Assembly (NCBI RefSeq): GCF_014653175.1
Contig: NZ_BNAG01000001.1
Coordinates: 434,001 to 498,000 of the forward strand
Length of the DNA: 64,000 nucleotides
Source of the DNA: Roseivirga thermotolerans
Lineage (GTDB): Bacteria > Bacteroidota > Bacteroidia > Cytophagales > Cyclobacteriaceae
Direction: 5' to 3'
The notes beneath the pieces were generated by a model that searched no databases, had not been told where the DNA came from, and was given only the letters and a program-made list of their open reading frames with translations. Positions 53,676-62,375 of this stretch are shown here, in pieces. Numbering within the stretch: position 1 is the first letter of the stretch; every line of letters starts with the position of its first letter. The position numbers were made by a program, and so were the translations under genes.

Positions 53676-54452
53676 GTGAGTACTAGCAATGCATCTAAAA
53701 TAAACCAACTTCTTAAAATACAACCTAGAGGCACTGTACTTCTTGCCTCATGGCTTGTGGATAGGGGATATAGTTTCGACCTACAAAGAAGATACAGAGC
53801 AAGTCAATGGTTAGAATCTATAGGATCAGGAGCAATGATACGTACCGGAGATCATGTAGATATATCTGGTGCTCTTTATTCGCTTCAAACTCAATTAGGC
53901 CTTTCTACACATTTTGGGGGGAAAACAGCCCTGGCCATGCAAGGTAAAGCACATTACTTAGAGCTTTCCAGTCAAAAGGTTTATCTGTTCGGTACCAAAG
54001 GAGAAAATATACCTACCTGGTTTCGCAAATATGACTGGGAAAGCCAAGTTAAATACTTCTCTACTGAATTTTTGGACAGTAAACATGGACTCATCGAGTT
54101 TCAAGTAAAAGAGTTTACTATAAAAGTCTCGAGCCCTGCGAGGGCAATTTTGGAGTGTCTATACCTTAGTCCGGAAAAGCAAGATCTGGTAGAATGCTAC
54201 CAACTCATGGAGTCATTGAATAATCTGAGGCCTAAACAGGTGCAGCAACTGCTGGAAAGCTGCTCGTCTGTAAAGGTTAAACGTTTGTTCCTCTATTTAG
54301 CTGAAAAATCGGGACATAGTTGGTTCAATCATCTTCAGCTTGACAAAATAGATCTGGGAAAGGGTAAAAGAAGCCTGGTAAGGCATGGGGTCTACGTACC
54401 CAAGTATCAAATCACCGTACCACAAGCACTAGAAAATGAGGGATCAATATAA
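53676..54452 (+). CDS. AbiEi-family antitoxin of a type IV toxin-antitoxin system
   Basis: 258 residues, GTG start. The N-terminal ~90 residues carry a winged helix (TVLLASWLVDRGYSFDLQRRY, then SGAMIRTGDHVDISGALYSL). The remainder matches the AbiEi C-terminal fold (LGLSTHFGGKTALAMQGKAHYL, SSPARAILECLYL). AbiEi antitoxins neutralise the AbiEii nucleotidyltransferase without a stable complex and repress their own promoter. The last 17 bases overlap the toxin gene. Repeats upstream may be its operators. Confidence 0.85.
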   Translation: MSTSNASKINQLLKIQPRGTVLLASWLVDRGYSFDLQRRYRASQWLESIGSGAMIRTGDHVDISGALYSLQTQLGLSTHFGGKTALAMQGKAHYLELSSQKVYLFGTKGENIPTWFRKYDWESQVKYFSTEFLDSKHGLIEFQVKEFTIKVSSPARAILECLYLSPEKQDLVECYQLMESLNNLRPKQVQQLLESCSSVKVKRLFLYLAEKSGHSWFNHLQLDKIDLGKGKRSLVRHGVYVPKYQITVPQALENEGSI

Positions 54453-55332
54453 AAGACAAGTCGATCTTTTACTTCAGGTTCTTCCGGAGGTAGCCAAAGA
54501 AGACTGCTTCGCCCTACATGGTGGAACAGCCATCAATCTCTTTGTCCGGGAGATGCCCAGATTATCAGTTGACATAGACTTAACCTATATTCCTATTGAG
54601 GATAGACAAACCTCTCTGGAGAATATTTCAACCGCACTAATTAGGATAAAGGGCAATGTAGAAAAGGCTATTCCTAAAGCTTTTATAATACATCAAAGTG
54701 CCGATTCAAAACTTCAGATATCTAATCAAGGTGCACAAATCAAAATTGAAGTAAACTCCATCAACAGGGGTGTTCTCAATACTCCTGAAAAACGGATTCT
54801 ATGTGATAGAGCCCAGGAGGAGTTTGATGCATTTTGCGAAGTACCAGTAGTTCCATTTAGCCAGCTTTATGGAGGCAAGATTTGTGCAGCTCTAGATAGG
54901 CAGCATCCAAGAGATATATTTGATATCAAACTACTTCTGGAAAATGAGGGGCTGACCGAGGAAATCAAACCTGGTTTAATTCTGACCATTCTTAGTAGTA
55001 AAAGACCAATCCATGAACTTCTTAACCCTAACCTGCTCGATCAACGGGCGGCAATGGCCAACCAATTTGAGGGCATGACTGCCGAGCTATTCCCCTATAA
55101 TCAGTATGAAAGTACCAGGCAAAAGCTTATTGGCGCAATTCAACAAATTCTGGATGACCGGGACAAACAATTCCTACTAGGTTTCAGCAAAGGAGAGCCA
55201 GACTGGAGCATTTATAACTTTGAGCAATTTCCTTCTGTTCAGTGGAAATTGCAGAATCTAATAAGGCTTAAGGAAGATATTCCTAAGAAGCATCAAGAAC
55301 AACACAACGCCTTACTCTCTCTATGGCCGTAA
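54436..55332 (+). CDS. AbiEii/AbiGii nucleotidyltransferase toxin
   Basis: 298 residues. The nucleotidyltransferase core reads ALHGGTAINLF near residue 26 and LSVDIDLTY near 45 (GG-x-x-x and D-x-D catalytic motif). CAALDRQHPRDIFDIKLLL near 155 is the family's conserved R-x-x-D-x-x-D segment. These toxins transfer nucleotides to tRNA or GTP targets and block growth unless the antitoxin is present; they act in phage abortive infection. All catalytic residues are present, so the toxin appears intact. Confidence 0.88.
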   Translation: MRDQYKRQVDLLLQVLPEVAKEDCFALHGGTAINLFVREMPRLSVDIDLTYIPIEDRQTSLENISTALIRIKGNVEKAIPKAFIIHQSADSKLQISNQGAQIKIEVNSINRGVLNTPEKRILCDRAQEEFDAFCEVPVVPFSQLYGGKICAALDRQHPRDIFDIKLLLENEGLTEEIKPGLILTILSSKRPIHELLNPNLLDQRAAMANQFEGMTAELFPYNQYESTRQKLIGAIQQILDDRDKQFLLGFSKGEPDWSIYNFEQFPSVQWKLQNLIRLKEDIPKKHQEQHNALLSLWP

Positions 55333-55396
55333 GAGTTCATGCGCTTTTTATCTAACTTTTAGGAAACCCTCTTTATGAAGATCGTTTAAGAAAAAG

Positions 55397-55468
55397 TAGC
55401 CCTGCTAGGAATCGAACCTAGATCTAAAGTTTAGGAAACTTCTATTCTATCCATTGAACTACAGGGCC
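55397..55468 (-). tRNA. tRNA-Arg (anticodon CCU)
   Basis: The minus strand folds as a full cloverleaf: acceptor GGCCCTG/CAGGGCT (with one G-U pair), D stem GTTC/GAAT, anticodon stem GAAGT/ACTTT with loop TTCCTAA, four-base variable loop AGAT, and T arm CTAGG-TTCGATT-CCTAG. The anticodon CCT reads AGG arginine. CCA is not encoded. The 3' end points toward the abiE genes. Confidence 0.95.
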
Positions 55469-55537
55469 AAAAGGACTTCAATTTTCTGCAATAGACCATC
55501 AAATTCCAAGACAACAAGCAAGAAATTCAGAGTTTCC

Positions 55538-56734
55538 TTAGTACCGCGCGTCTTTAAGGTAGTTAGGAAAAATGGTAAAGTGTCGCTTCTTCACCTTTTC
55601 CATTAGCACCTCTCTAAACTCCTCTATATTCGTTTTGTTAACTGCAGAAATAAATACAGAAGCATCTTCCCCTTTAGCTATATAGGTGCGCTTCAATTCG
55701 TCTAGTGTAGGCGGAGGGTTATCCATTTCTTCCCTCATCTCCTCATCAATAGTTTTGAACTGATCTATTTTATTGAAAACCAAAATGGTGGGTTTATCTG
55801 CCGCACCAATATCTACCAGCGTTTGGTTAACCGTAGCCATCTGATCTTCGAAGCCGGGGTGCGAAACATCTACTACGTGCAATAGAATATCGGACTCCAT
55901 TACCTCAGCCAAGGTAGACTTAAAAGACTCTATAAGGTGTGTTGGTAGCTTTCTTATAAACCCAACGGTGTCGGACAAAAGGAAAGGAATCTGATCAATA
56001 ACCACCTTTCTCACTGTAGAGTCAACCGTAGCAAAGAGCTTATTCTCGGCCAATACATCGGCTTTGGTCATTATCCTCATTAGGGTAGACTTCCCCACAT
56101 TGGTATAGCCTACTAAAGCCACTCGTACAATGGTGCCTCTGGACTTGCGCTGCACCTCGTTTTGCTTTTCTATTTTCTCCAGTTTCTTTTTGAGAACTGC
56201 TATCTGATTTCGAATCATTCGCCTGTCAGTCTCAATTTCTTTTTCACCGGCTCCTCCTCTTGTTCCCGTACCTCCACGCTGCCTTTCAAGGTGAGTCCAC
56301 ATACGGGTAAGGCGGGGTAAAAGGTAGGTAGAACGAGCTAACTCCACTTGCGTTTTGGCCTGAGCCGTTTGAGCCCTTTCCAGAAAGATATCCAGTATGA
56401 GTAAGCTTCGGTCGTAGATTTTCACCTTCAGGTCTTTCTCCAGGTTCCGCAATTGCGATGGGGTAAGATCATCATCAAAAATCACTACCTGTACTTCTTC
56501 AGCAATCACGTAGGTTTTGATTTCTTCTAGCTTGCCTTTCCCGACAAACGATCGAATATCCGGTTTGTCCATCTTTTGAGTAAAAGACTTCACCACATTC
56601 AACCCTAGCGTTTCGGCCAAAAAAGCCAGTTCATCCAAATATTCTATCACGGTTTCTTCCGGCTGGTCCCTGTTCACCAGAGCTACCAGCACAGCTTTAT
56701 CGTTTTCTTGCGGTCTTGTTTCGAATCCTCCCAT
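55538..56734 (-). CDS. hflX: Ribosome-associated GTPase HflX
   Basis: 398 residues. The N-terminal HflX domain (1-190) has FVGKGKLEEIKTYV and RTAQ-type segments ending in ERQRGGTGTRGGAGEKEIETD. The GTPase domain has G1 GYTNVGKST near residue 210, G3 DTVGFIRKLP near 255, and G4 NKID near 320. HflX splits stalled or stressed 70S ribosomes. Length and motifs are normal. It stands alone between the tRNA and the divergent polysaccharide genes. Confidence 0.96.
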   Translation of the reverse strand: MGGFETRPQENDKAVLVALVNRDQPEETVIEYLDELAFLAETLGLNVVKSFTQKMDKPDIRSFVGKGKLEEIKTYVIAEEVQVVIFDDDLTPSQLRNLEKDLKVKIYDRSLLILDIFLERAQTAQAKTQVELARSTYLLPRLTRMWTHLERQRGGTGTRGGAGEKEIETDRRMIRNQIAVLKKKLEKIEKQNEVQRKSRGTIVRVALVGYTNVGKSTLMRIMTKADVLAENKLFATVDSTVRKVVIDQIPFLLSDTVGFIRKLPTHLIESFKSTLAEVMESDILLHVVDVSHPGFEDQMATVNQTLVDIGAADKPTILVFNKIDQFKTIDEEMREEMDNPPPTLDELKRTYIAKGEDASVFISAVNKTNIEEFREVLMEKVKKRHFTIFPNYLKDARY

Positions 56735-56888
56735 AAATAATGCCGCAAGTTACCATTAATCGAATCATTTGTGAAACAGACCTTTAAAATCAGTCAGTGG
56801 TCGAAACAAAGGTTTAACTATAAAATTTGCACCTAACTTTATTTCTCTCTAAGCACATATTGAACATATTTGAGTTGATAATTCCGTT

Positions 56889-57434
56889 ATGAAGATTATA
56901 GAAACCGGCTTTGATGGCTTATACGAACTAGAACCTAATATTTTTGGCGACAAAAGGGGTTATTTTTTTGAATCGTACCGAAGAGAACTTTATCAGGAGC
57001 TGGGTATTCGGGAAGATTTTGTTCAGGACAATGAGTCATTTTCCGTAAAAGGCACCCTTCGGGGACTCCATTTTCAGAAGCCACCACATGCTCAGGCCAA
57101 GTTGGTTAGAGTTATTCATGGTAAGGTGTTAGACATTGCTCTGGACATTCGCAAAGACTCGCCTACTTATGGAAAACATCACACGGTTTTACTTGAGGCC
57201 GAACGTCACAATATGTTCTTAATTCCTGCAGGGTTTGCCCACGGTTTTGTTGCGCTAGAAGACTCTGTCTTCTTTTACAAATGCTCCAACTATTACCACA
57301 AGGAGTCTGAAGGAGGCATTCTCTGGAATGACACATCCCTGGGAATTGACTGGGGAATCAGCAACCCTATAGTTTCAGAAAAGGATCAAGTTTTACCTAA
57401 CTTTGCGGCCTATAAGCAAAGTCCTGCATTTTGA
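56889..57434 (+). CDS. rfbC: dTDP-4-dehydrorhamnose 3,5-epimerase
   Basis: 181 residues, the family length. It has FGDKRGYFFESYR, GTLRGLHFQKPPHAQAKLVRV with the catalytic His in GLHFQ, VLDIALDIRKDSPTYGKH and AGFAHGFVALED. It is the third enzyme of dTDP-L-rhamnose synthesis. rfbA, rfbB and rfbD are not nearby, so the pathway must be split across the chromosome. Its stop overlaps the TTG start of the next gene (TTGA), so it is coupled to the phosphatase gene. Confidence 0.93.
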   Translation: MKIIETGFDGLYELEPNIFGDKRGYFFESYRRELYQELGIREDFVQDNESFSVKGTLRGLHFQKPPHAQAKLVRVIHGKVLDIALDIRKDSPTYGKHHTVLLEAERHNMFLIPAGFAHGFVALEDSVFFYKCSNYYHKESEGGILWNDTSLGIDWGISNPIVSEKDQVLPNFAAYKQSPAF

Positions 57435-58168
57435 GCCTTTTTTCATTTTTGCGCAATAAGAAGTCTGCTCCCAACCTGGGCGGTATTACTACCGATGTGC
57501 ACTCGCACCTCATTCCGGGCATAGATGATGGTATTCAAAGCATTGAAGAAGGCCTTGAAATTTTGCGTACTATGGAAGCTCTGGGATATAAAAAGGTGAT
57601 TACCACCCCGCACACTATGTGGGGCACTTACGACAATACCCCAAAAAATATACGCTCAGGCCTTAAAACCATGCAAGAAGCTCTTGAGCAGGCAAATATC
57701 TCTATTGAACTTCAGGCGGCTTCTGAGTATTACCTGGACGAGCATTTTATGCAAAAGCTTTCGGCCGATGAAGAGCTGCTTACTTTTGGTAAAAACTATA
57801 TACTGGTTGAAACCGGTTTTATAAATGAGCCCCCTGAGCTTAAAGAAGCAAGCTTTCATTTAACCATGAAAGGGTATAAAATGGTATTTGCTCATCCGGA
57901 GCGCTACCTCTATTTACTAGAAAAACCACAGCTTATTGAGGAACTTTTAGATCGGGATATCATTTTTCAGTTGAACGCCATTTCTTTAACCGGCTGTTAT
58001 TCTAAACCTGTTCAGAAACTAGCCGAACGACTTATTGATATGAAGGCTATACGAATGGTTGGAACCGATTGTCATCAAATAGGACACATAGAACTACTAA
58101 AAACAGCTAGCACTACCAGGTATTGGAAAAAGCTGCTCGAGTTAGACTTATTAAATCACCAGCTATAG
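57431..58168 (+). CDS. Capsular-polysaccharide-type tyrosine phosphatase (CpsB/YwqE, PHP family)
   Basis: 245 residues. The PHP metal motifs are ITTDVHSHLIPGIDDG near residue 23, TTPHTMWG near 57, VFAHPERYLYL near 150 and GTDCHQIGHI near 215. The Mn-dependent enzymes of this group dephosphorylate tyrosine kinases that control capsule and exopolysaccharide export. It overlaps rfbC and is 1 base from the epimerase gene, so the three form an operon for surface polysaccharide. No kinase partner is in the window. Confidence 0.9.
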   Translation: MSLFSFLRNKKSAPNLGGITTDVHSHLIPGIDDGIQSIEEGLEILRTMEALGYKKVITTPHTMWGTYDNTPKNIRSGLKTMQEALEQANISIELQAASEYYLDEHFMQKLSADEELLTFGKNYILVETGFINEPPELKEASFHLTMKGYKMVFAHPERYLYLLEKPQLIEELLDRDIIFQLNAISLTGCYSKPVQKLAERLIDMKAIRMVGTDCHQIGHIELLKTASTTRYWKKLLELDLLNHQL

Positions 58169-58169
58169 A

Positions 58170-59156
58170 ATGAAAGTATTTGTAACGGGAGCTACCGGTT
58201 TGTTAGGAAGCTTTATATGCCGTGAGTTATTGCAAAAGGGGCACCAAATCAGAGCCGTAAAGCGTGCAGCAAGTCAAATGACTCTGCTAGAAGATATTGC
58301 GGGGCAAATTGAATGGGTAATTGGCGATATGAACGACACCGTATTTCTGGAAAGCGCTCTTACCGGTATAGATGCTGTTATTCACGGAGCCGCCATTATA
58401 TCTTTCGACAAGCGGTTTGAAAGCAAAATGTACGAAACCAACGTTTTGGGTACTGCAGATTTAGTAAACACTTGTCTCAAATTAAATGTAAAAAGATTTT
58501 TACACGTGAGCTCTGTAGCCGCCATTGGCCGAAAGCCCAATCAACGTGAGATTACAGAAAAGGACCGTTGGGAAGGCACCAAATATGATTCCATTTATGC
58601 CCGTTCCAAGCACCTCCAAGAGCTGGAAGTTTGGAGAGGAGCCCAGGAAGGGCTCGAGGTCAAGATAATTAACCCCTCAGTAGTTTTAGGACCCGGTCTT
58701 TGGGGGCAGGGAGGCAGCACTTCGGTTTTTCATTATGCCTACAACGAAAAGGCCTTCCATCCGGCCGGACATGCCAATTTTGTTGATGTACGCGATGTAG
58801 CCGAAATAGCCGTTAAACTTTTGGAGTCTGACATTCACGGAGAACGGTTCATTCTCAATGCCGGGTCATTACCCTACAAAGAGTTTTTTGGCACCATTGC
58901 CAGAAGCTTCGGAAAGAAACCTCCGGCTAAAGAAGTGAAACCCTGGATGCTGCGCGTGGCTGTAGCTCTTGAGTTTGTACGCTCAAGAATAACCGGAAAA
59001 GAAGCAATGATTACTAAAGACACGGCCATTTTGAGCAGAAGCAGATTCCATTTCAGTAATCAAAAAATAAAAAAGACACTGGGCGTAGAATTTAGATCTT
59101 TCGAAGAATCGGTAGACTGGACCATTGCCGAACTCAAAAATCGCTATCAACTGTAA
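58170..59156 (+). CDS. NAD-dependent epimerase/dehydratase (extended SDR)
   Basis: 328 residues. TGATGLLGSFICRELLQKG at the N terminus is the GxxGxxG NAD loop. VSSVAAIG near 120 and the catalytic YARSK (IYARSKHLQE, near 155) complete the SDR triad. The C-terminal half resembles dihydroflavonol-4-reductase-like NAD epimerases. The substrate is unknown; context suggests a sugar nucleotide or a lipid-linked sugar in the same envelope pathway. Confidence 0.87.
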   Translation: MKVFVTGATGLLGSFICRELLQKGHQIRAVKRAASQMTLLEDIAGQIEWVIGDMNDTVFLESALTGIDAVIHGAAIISFDKRFESKMYETNVLGTADLVNTCLKLNVKRFLHVSSVAAIGRKPNQREITEKDRWEGTKYDSIYARSKHLQELEVWRGAQEGLEVKIINPSVVLGPGLWGQGGSTSVFHYAYNEKAFHPAGHANFVDVRDVAEIAVKLLESDIHGERFILNAGSLPYKEFFGTIARSFGKKPPAKEVKPWMLRVAVALEFVRSRITGKEAMITKDTAILSRSRFHFSNQKIKKTLGVEFRSFEESVDWTIAELKNRYQL

Positions 59157-59260
59157 ATCAAATAGTTGAACGGTTATCCCAATGAATTCGGGAAAATTTT
59201 AATCGTTCTGTATGGATTAAATGTGCCGTAATTCGTAGTTTAAGTAAACCAATTGACGTA

Positions 59261-60664
59261 ATGCAGGAAGACTATCCGAGTAGAGAAGAGGAACGTGGGT
59301 TGATTAGCAAGTTTGAGGAGCTTCTCAAAAACAAAGGTTTTCATTTCTTCGACATCGAAGAATATGAGACCATCATTCATTATTACCTGGAACGACTACA
59401 GTTTGGAAAAGGGCTAAAGGCCGGACGAATGGCCCTTCAACAATACCCCTTCAGTTTAGAGATTAGCATCTTAATTTCTCAATGCCTTGTGGGCAAAGAA
59501 AAATATGACGAGGCCCTTAAGGTAATTGAAGAAGCCGAAAACCTTCATCCCAACGACCCGGAATTGCTGACCGTAAAAGGCAACATTTACTCTATTTTGG
59601 GTGAGTTTGAGAAGGCCGTTGAAATTCTGCTTTCTACGCTCGATGGAGCAGAAGATAAAGCAGAAGTTTACTACAACATAGGGCTCACCTATCAAACCAA
59701 TGGCAAATACGAAGTCGCCATTGATTTTTATAAACAAGCCATAGAGACAGACATCAACCACGAATCGGCACTCTACGAATTGGCATACTGCCTGGACGTT
59801 ACAGGTAAACTGGAAGATAGCGTAGCCTACTATAAAGAGTTTATCGACAGAGACCCCTATTCGGCTTATGCCTGGTATAATCTGGGCATTGTATATAATA
59901 AGCTAGAAAAGTTTGAAGAGGCCGTAAAGGCCTACGATTTTGCCCTGGTAATTGACGACACCTTCGCTTCTGCCTGGTTCAATCTGGGTAATTCATATAT
60001 GAATCTGGAGCGTTACCAAGACGCACTGGAAGCTTATAAAAACACCCTCAGCAACGAGGGGCCATCTTCTGAGGTTTACTGTTGCATTGGGGCAGCCTAC
60101 GAAAAAATGGAGCAATACGAATACGGAATTAAATATTACCGTAAAGCTTCTAAAATCGATCAGTTTTATGAAGATGCCTGGTATGGCATAGGTTGTTGCC
60201 TTTCGGCACAAGAAAAATACTTCGAGGCCATACACTTTTTAAACAAGGCCCTAAAGTTAGATCCAGAAAATGCTAACTACTGGATGGCCGTGGCCACTGC
60301 CGAGTATAACATTGGCAACGTAGTTTCGGCCATAGAGGCCTATCAGGAAGCGGCCATACTGGAGCCTGTAAATAATGAAATTTGGCTCGACTGGTCATTT
60401 ATTCATTACGAGCAGGGCGAAATGAAAAAAGCTATCTCACTCATTGATAGAGCCTTGGAGGAGGTTCCTGACGATGCTGAGCTATTATACCGCATGGTGG
60501 TTTATCAAATCACGGCAGGTCATTACCGCGAAGCCTTTACTTATCTAGAAAATGCCTTAATTTTGGACTTCGAAAAACACGAAGTGCTCTTCGAATTTTT
60601 TCCTAAACTGGAAACGCAAAAAGCGTTATTCAAGATTATCGATCAATACAGAAGTAAGAATTAA
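59261..60664 (+). CDS. Tetratricopeptide repeat protein
   Basis: 467 residues, soluble, built of about ten TPR units. Clear examples are AEVYYNIGLTYQTNGKYEVA, SAYAWYNLGIVYNKLEKFEEA and ASAWFNLGNSYMNLERYQDA. There is no signal peptide and no enzymatic domain, so it is a cytosolic scaffold. The start codon of the next gene comes directly after its stop, so it is cotranscribed with phosphosulfolactate synthase and following genes. The partner is not identifiable. Confidence 0.9.
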   Translation: MQEDYPSREEERGLISKFEELLKNKGFHFFDIEEYETIIHYYLERLQFGKGLKAGRMALQQYPFSLEISILISQCLVGKEKYDEALKVIEEAENLHPNDPELLTVKGNIYSILGEFEKAVEILLSTLDGAEDKAEVYYNIGLTYQTNGKYEVAIDFYKQAIETDINHESALYELAYCLDVTGKLEDSVAYYKEFIDRDPYSAYAWYNLGIVYNKLEKFEEAVKAYDFALVIDDTFASAWFNLGNSYMNLERYQDALEAYKNTLSNEGPSSEVYCCIGAAYEKMEQYEYGIKYYRKASKIDQFYEDAWYGIGCCLSAQEKYFEAIHFLNKALKLDPENANYWMAVATAEYNIGNVVSAIEAYQEAAILEPVNNEIWLDWSFIHYEQGEMKKAISLIDRALEEVPDDAELLYRMVVYQITAGHYREAFTYLENALILDFEKHEVLFEFFPKLETQKALFKIIDQYRSKN

Positions 60665-61432
60665 ATGCATTACTTTTTAACAGACGTGCCTGAAAGGGCA
60701 CAAAAACCACGGGAGAAAGGTTTCACTATGGCTATGGACAAAGGCCTTAGCGTGAGACAGGCCGAGGATTTCATCAGCGTTTGCGGTGACTATGTAGATA
60801 TTGTGAAGTTGGGCTGGGCCACCTCTTATGTGACACCTAATTTAGACGCTAAACTCAACGTATATAGAGAAGCAGGTATACCCTTCTATTTTGGAGGAAC
60901 TCTGTTCGAAGCATTCATTGTGAGGAATCAATTTGATGATTACCGAAAAGTGCTCGACAAATACAATATGCCCTTTGCCGAAGTTTCTGATGGCTCCATT
61001 GAGCTGGACCATGATGTGAAATGCGAATACATAACCAAACTGGCAGAACAAGTAACCGTTCTTTCCGAAGTAGGCTCCAAGGATGCTGAAAAAATTATCC
61101 CTCCTTACAAGTGGATAGAACTGATGCAAAAAGAGCTGGATGCAGGAGCATGGAAGGTAATTGGCGAAGCCAGAGAAAGTGGCAATGTAGGCCTCTTTAG
61201 ATCTACAGGCGAAGTAAGATCCGGCCTAGTACAGGAAATCCTTACCAAAATTCCTTTCGAAAAAATTATTTGGGAAGCACCTCAGAAAGCCCAACAGGTA
61301 TATTTCATTAAACTAATGGGAGCCAACGTAAACCTCGGTAATATCGCTCCTGAGGAAGTTATCCCTTTAGAAACCCTGCGTTTGGGACTACGGGGCGACA
61401 CGTTCGATCATTTTCTCGATCGCAAAGTTTAA
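60665..61432 (+). CDS. comA: Phosphosulfolactate synthase
   Basis: 255 residues, (beta/alpha)8 barrel. GFTMAMDKGLSVRQAEDFI at the N terminus and VDIVKLGWATSYV near 40 are the ComA family motifs; PFYFGGTLFEAFI near 75 and VIGEARESGNVGLF near 175 follow. The enzyme adds sulfite to phosphoenolpyruvate to give phosphosulfolactate. In methanogens this leads to coenzyme M. In Cytophaga-type bacteria, sulfonated precursors for capnine-type sulfonolipids are a plausible sink (inference). Confidence 0.92.
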   Translation: MHYFLTDVPERAQKPREKGFTMAMDKGLSVRQAEDFISVCGDYVDIVKLGWATSYVTPNLDAKLNVYREAGIPFYFGGTLFEAFIVRNQFDDYRKVLDKYNMPFAEVSDGSIELDHDVKCEYITKLAEQVTVLSEVGSKDAEKIIPPYKWIELMQKELDAGAWKVIGEARESGNVGLFRSTGEVRSGLVQEILTKIPFEKIIWEAPQKAQQVYFIKLMGANVNLGNIAPEEVIPLETLRLGLRGDTFDHFLDRKV

Positions 61433-61435
61433 CCC

Positions 61436-62374
61436 ATGAGCAAGCTCATAAATTACATTACCCTCTACCTCAAAGGACTAGCCATGGGGGGAGCAGATGT
61501 GGTTCCGGGAGTTTCCGGAGGCACCATAGCTTTCATCACAGGAATTTATGAGCAATTGCTCACTAGTATTAAAAGAGTAGATGCAACCGCGCTTGGCTAC
61601 CTTAGACGGATGGACATTAAAGGGCTTTGGAAATACATAAACGGCTCTTTTTTGCTCACCCTGTTAGCTGGTATCTTCACCAGTGTAATCACCTTAGCCA
61701 AGGTTATTACGCATTTGCTTAGCGACAGTCCCATACAGGTATGGTCGTTCTTCTTCGGACTCATTGTTATTTCAGCCCTCATTATTCTGAGAGAAATAAA
61801 ACAGTGGAGTTTTGGAGTGGCCATTGCCATCGTTATTGGTATTGGTATTGCCTATCTAATCACATCTTCTACCCCGGCTGAAACCCCTGAAGGAAAGTGG
61901 TTTTTATTCATAGCCGGTGCGGTGGCTATATGTGCCATGATTTTACCGGGAATTTCCGGATCATTTATTCTCTTGCTATTTGGCAAATATGAATATGTGC
62001 TCACGGCCATAAAGGAATTTAAGGTGGTAGACATTATCATCTTTGCCTTAGGTTGCATTGTTGGGCTCCTAAGCTTTGCACGCCTGGTAAGCTGGCTTTT
62101 TAATAAGTTTCACAACATTACGGTAGGCGTACTATCAGGCTTTATGATTGGTTCTCTCTATAAAGTCTGGCCATGGAAAAAAGCCGTAGAAACTTATGTA
62201 GACAGGCACGGTGAGATTAAACCGCTCTATGAAATAAACGTAATGCCTAACGACTATCTGTCCCAAACCGGTATGGAGCCTCACTTTGTTGAAGCTCTTG
62301 GCTTCGCAGCAGGTGGTTTTCTGCTTGTTTTGGCTATAGACAGAGTGGCAGCATATTTAAAACCCGGTAATTGA
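61436..62374 (+). CDS. DUF368 membrane protein, probable undecaprenyl-phosphate translocase (PopT type)
   Basis: 312 residues with eight or more membrane helices. The N-terminal GGADVVPGVSGGTIAFITGIYE and a second copy, ILPGISGSFILLLFGKYEYVL, form the inverted duplicate motif of DUF368. Members in Gram-positive and Gram-negative bacteria have been shown to return undecaprenyl phosphate across the membrane. It begins 3 bases after comA. The lipid carrier role fits the nearby polysaccharide genes only loosely. Confidence 0.9.
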   Translation: MSKLINYITLYLKGLAMGGADVVPGVSGGTIAFITGIYEQLLTSIKRVDATALGYLRRMDIKGLWKYINGSFLLTLLAGIFTSVITLAKVITHLLSDSPIQVWSFFFGLIVISALIILREIKQWSFGVAIAIVIGIGIAYLITSSTPAETPEGKWFLFIAGAVAICAMILPGISGSFILLLFGKYEYVLTAIKEFKVVDIIIFALGCIVGLLSFARLVSWLFNKFHNITVGVLSGFMIGSLYKVWPWKKAVETYVDRHGEIKPLYEINVMPNDYLSQTGMEPHFVEALGFAAGGFLLVLAIDRVAAYLKPGN

Positions 62375-62375
62375 T

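Noticed and set aside
53040-53676. A repeat of the tRNA-Arg 3' end that would mark an integrated element
   Set aside because: No sequence resembling the tRNA 3' end was found on the far side of the abiE genes.
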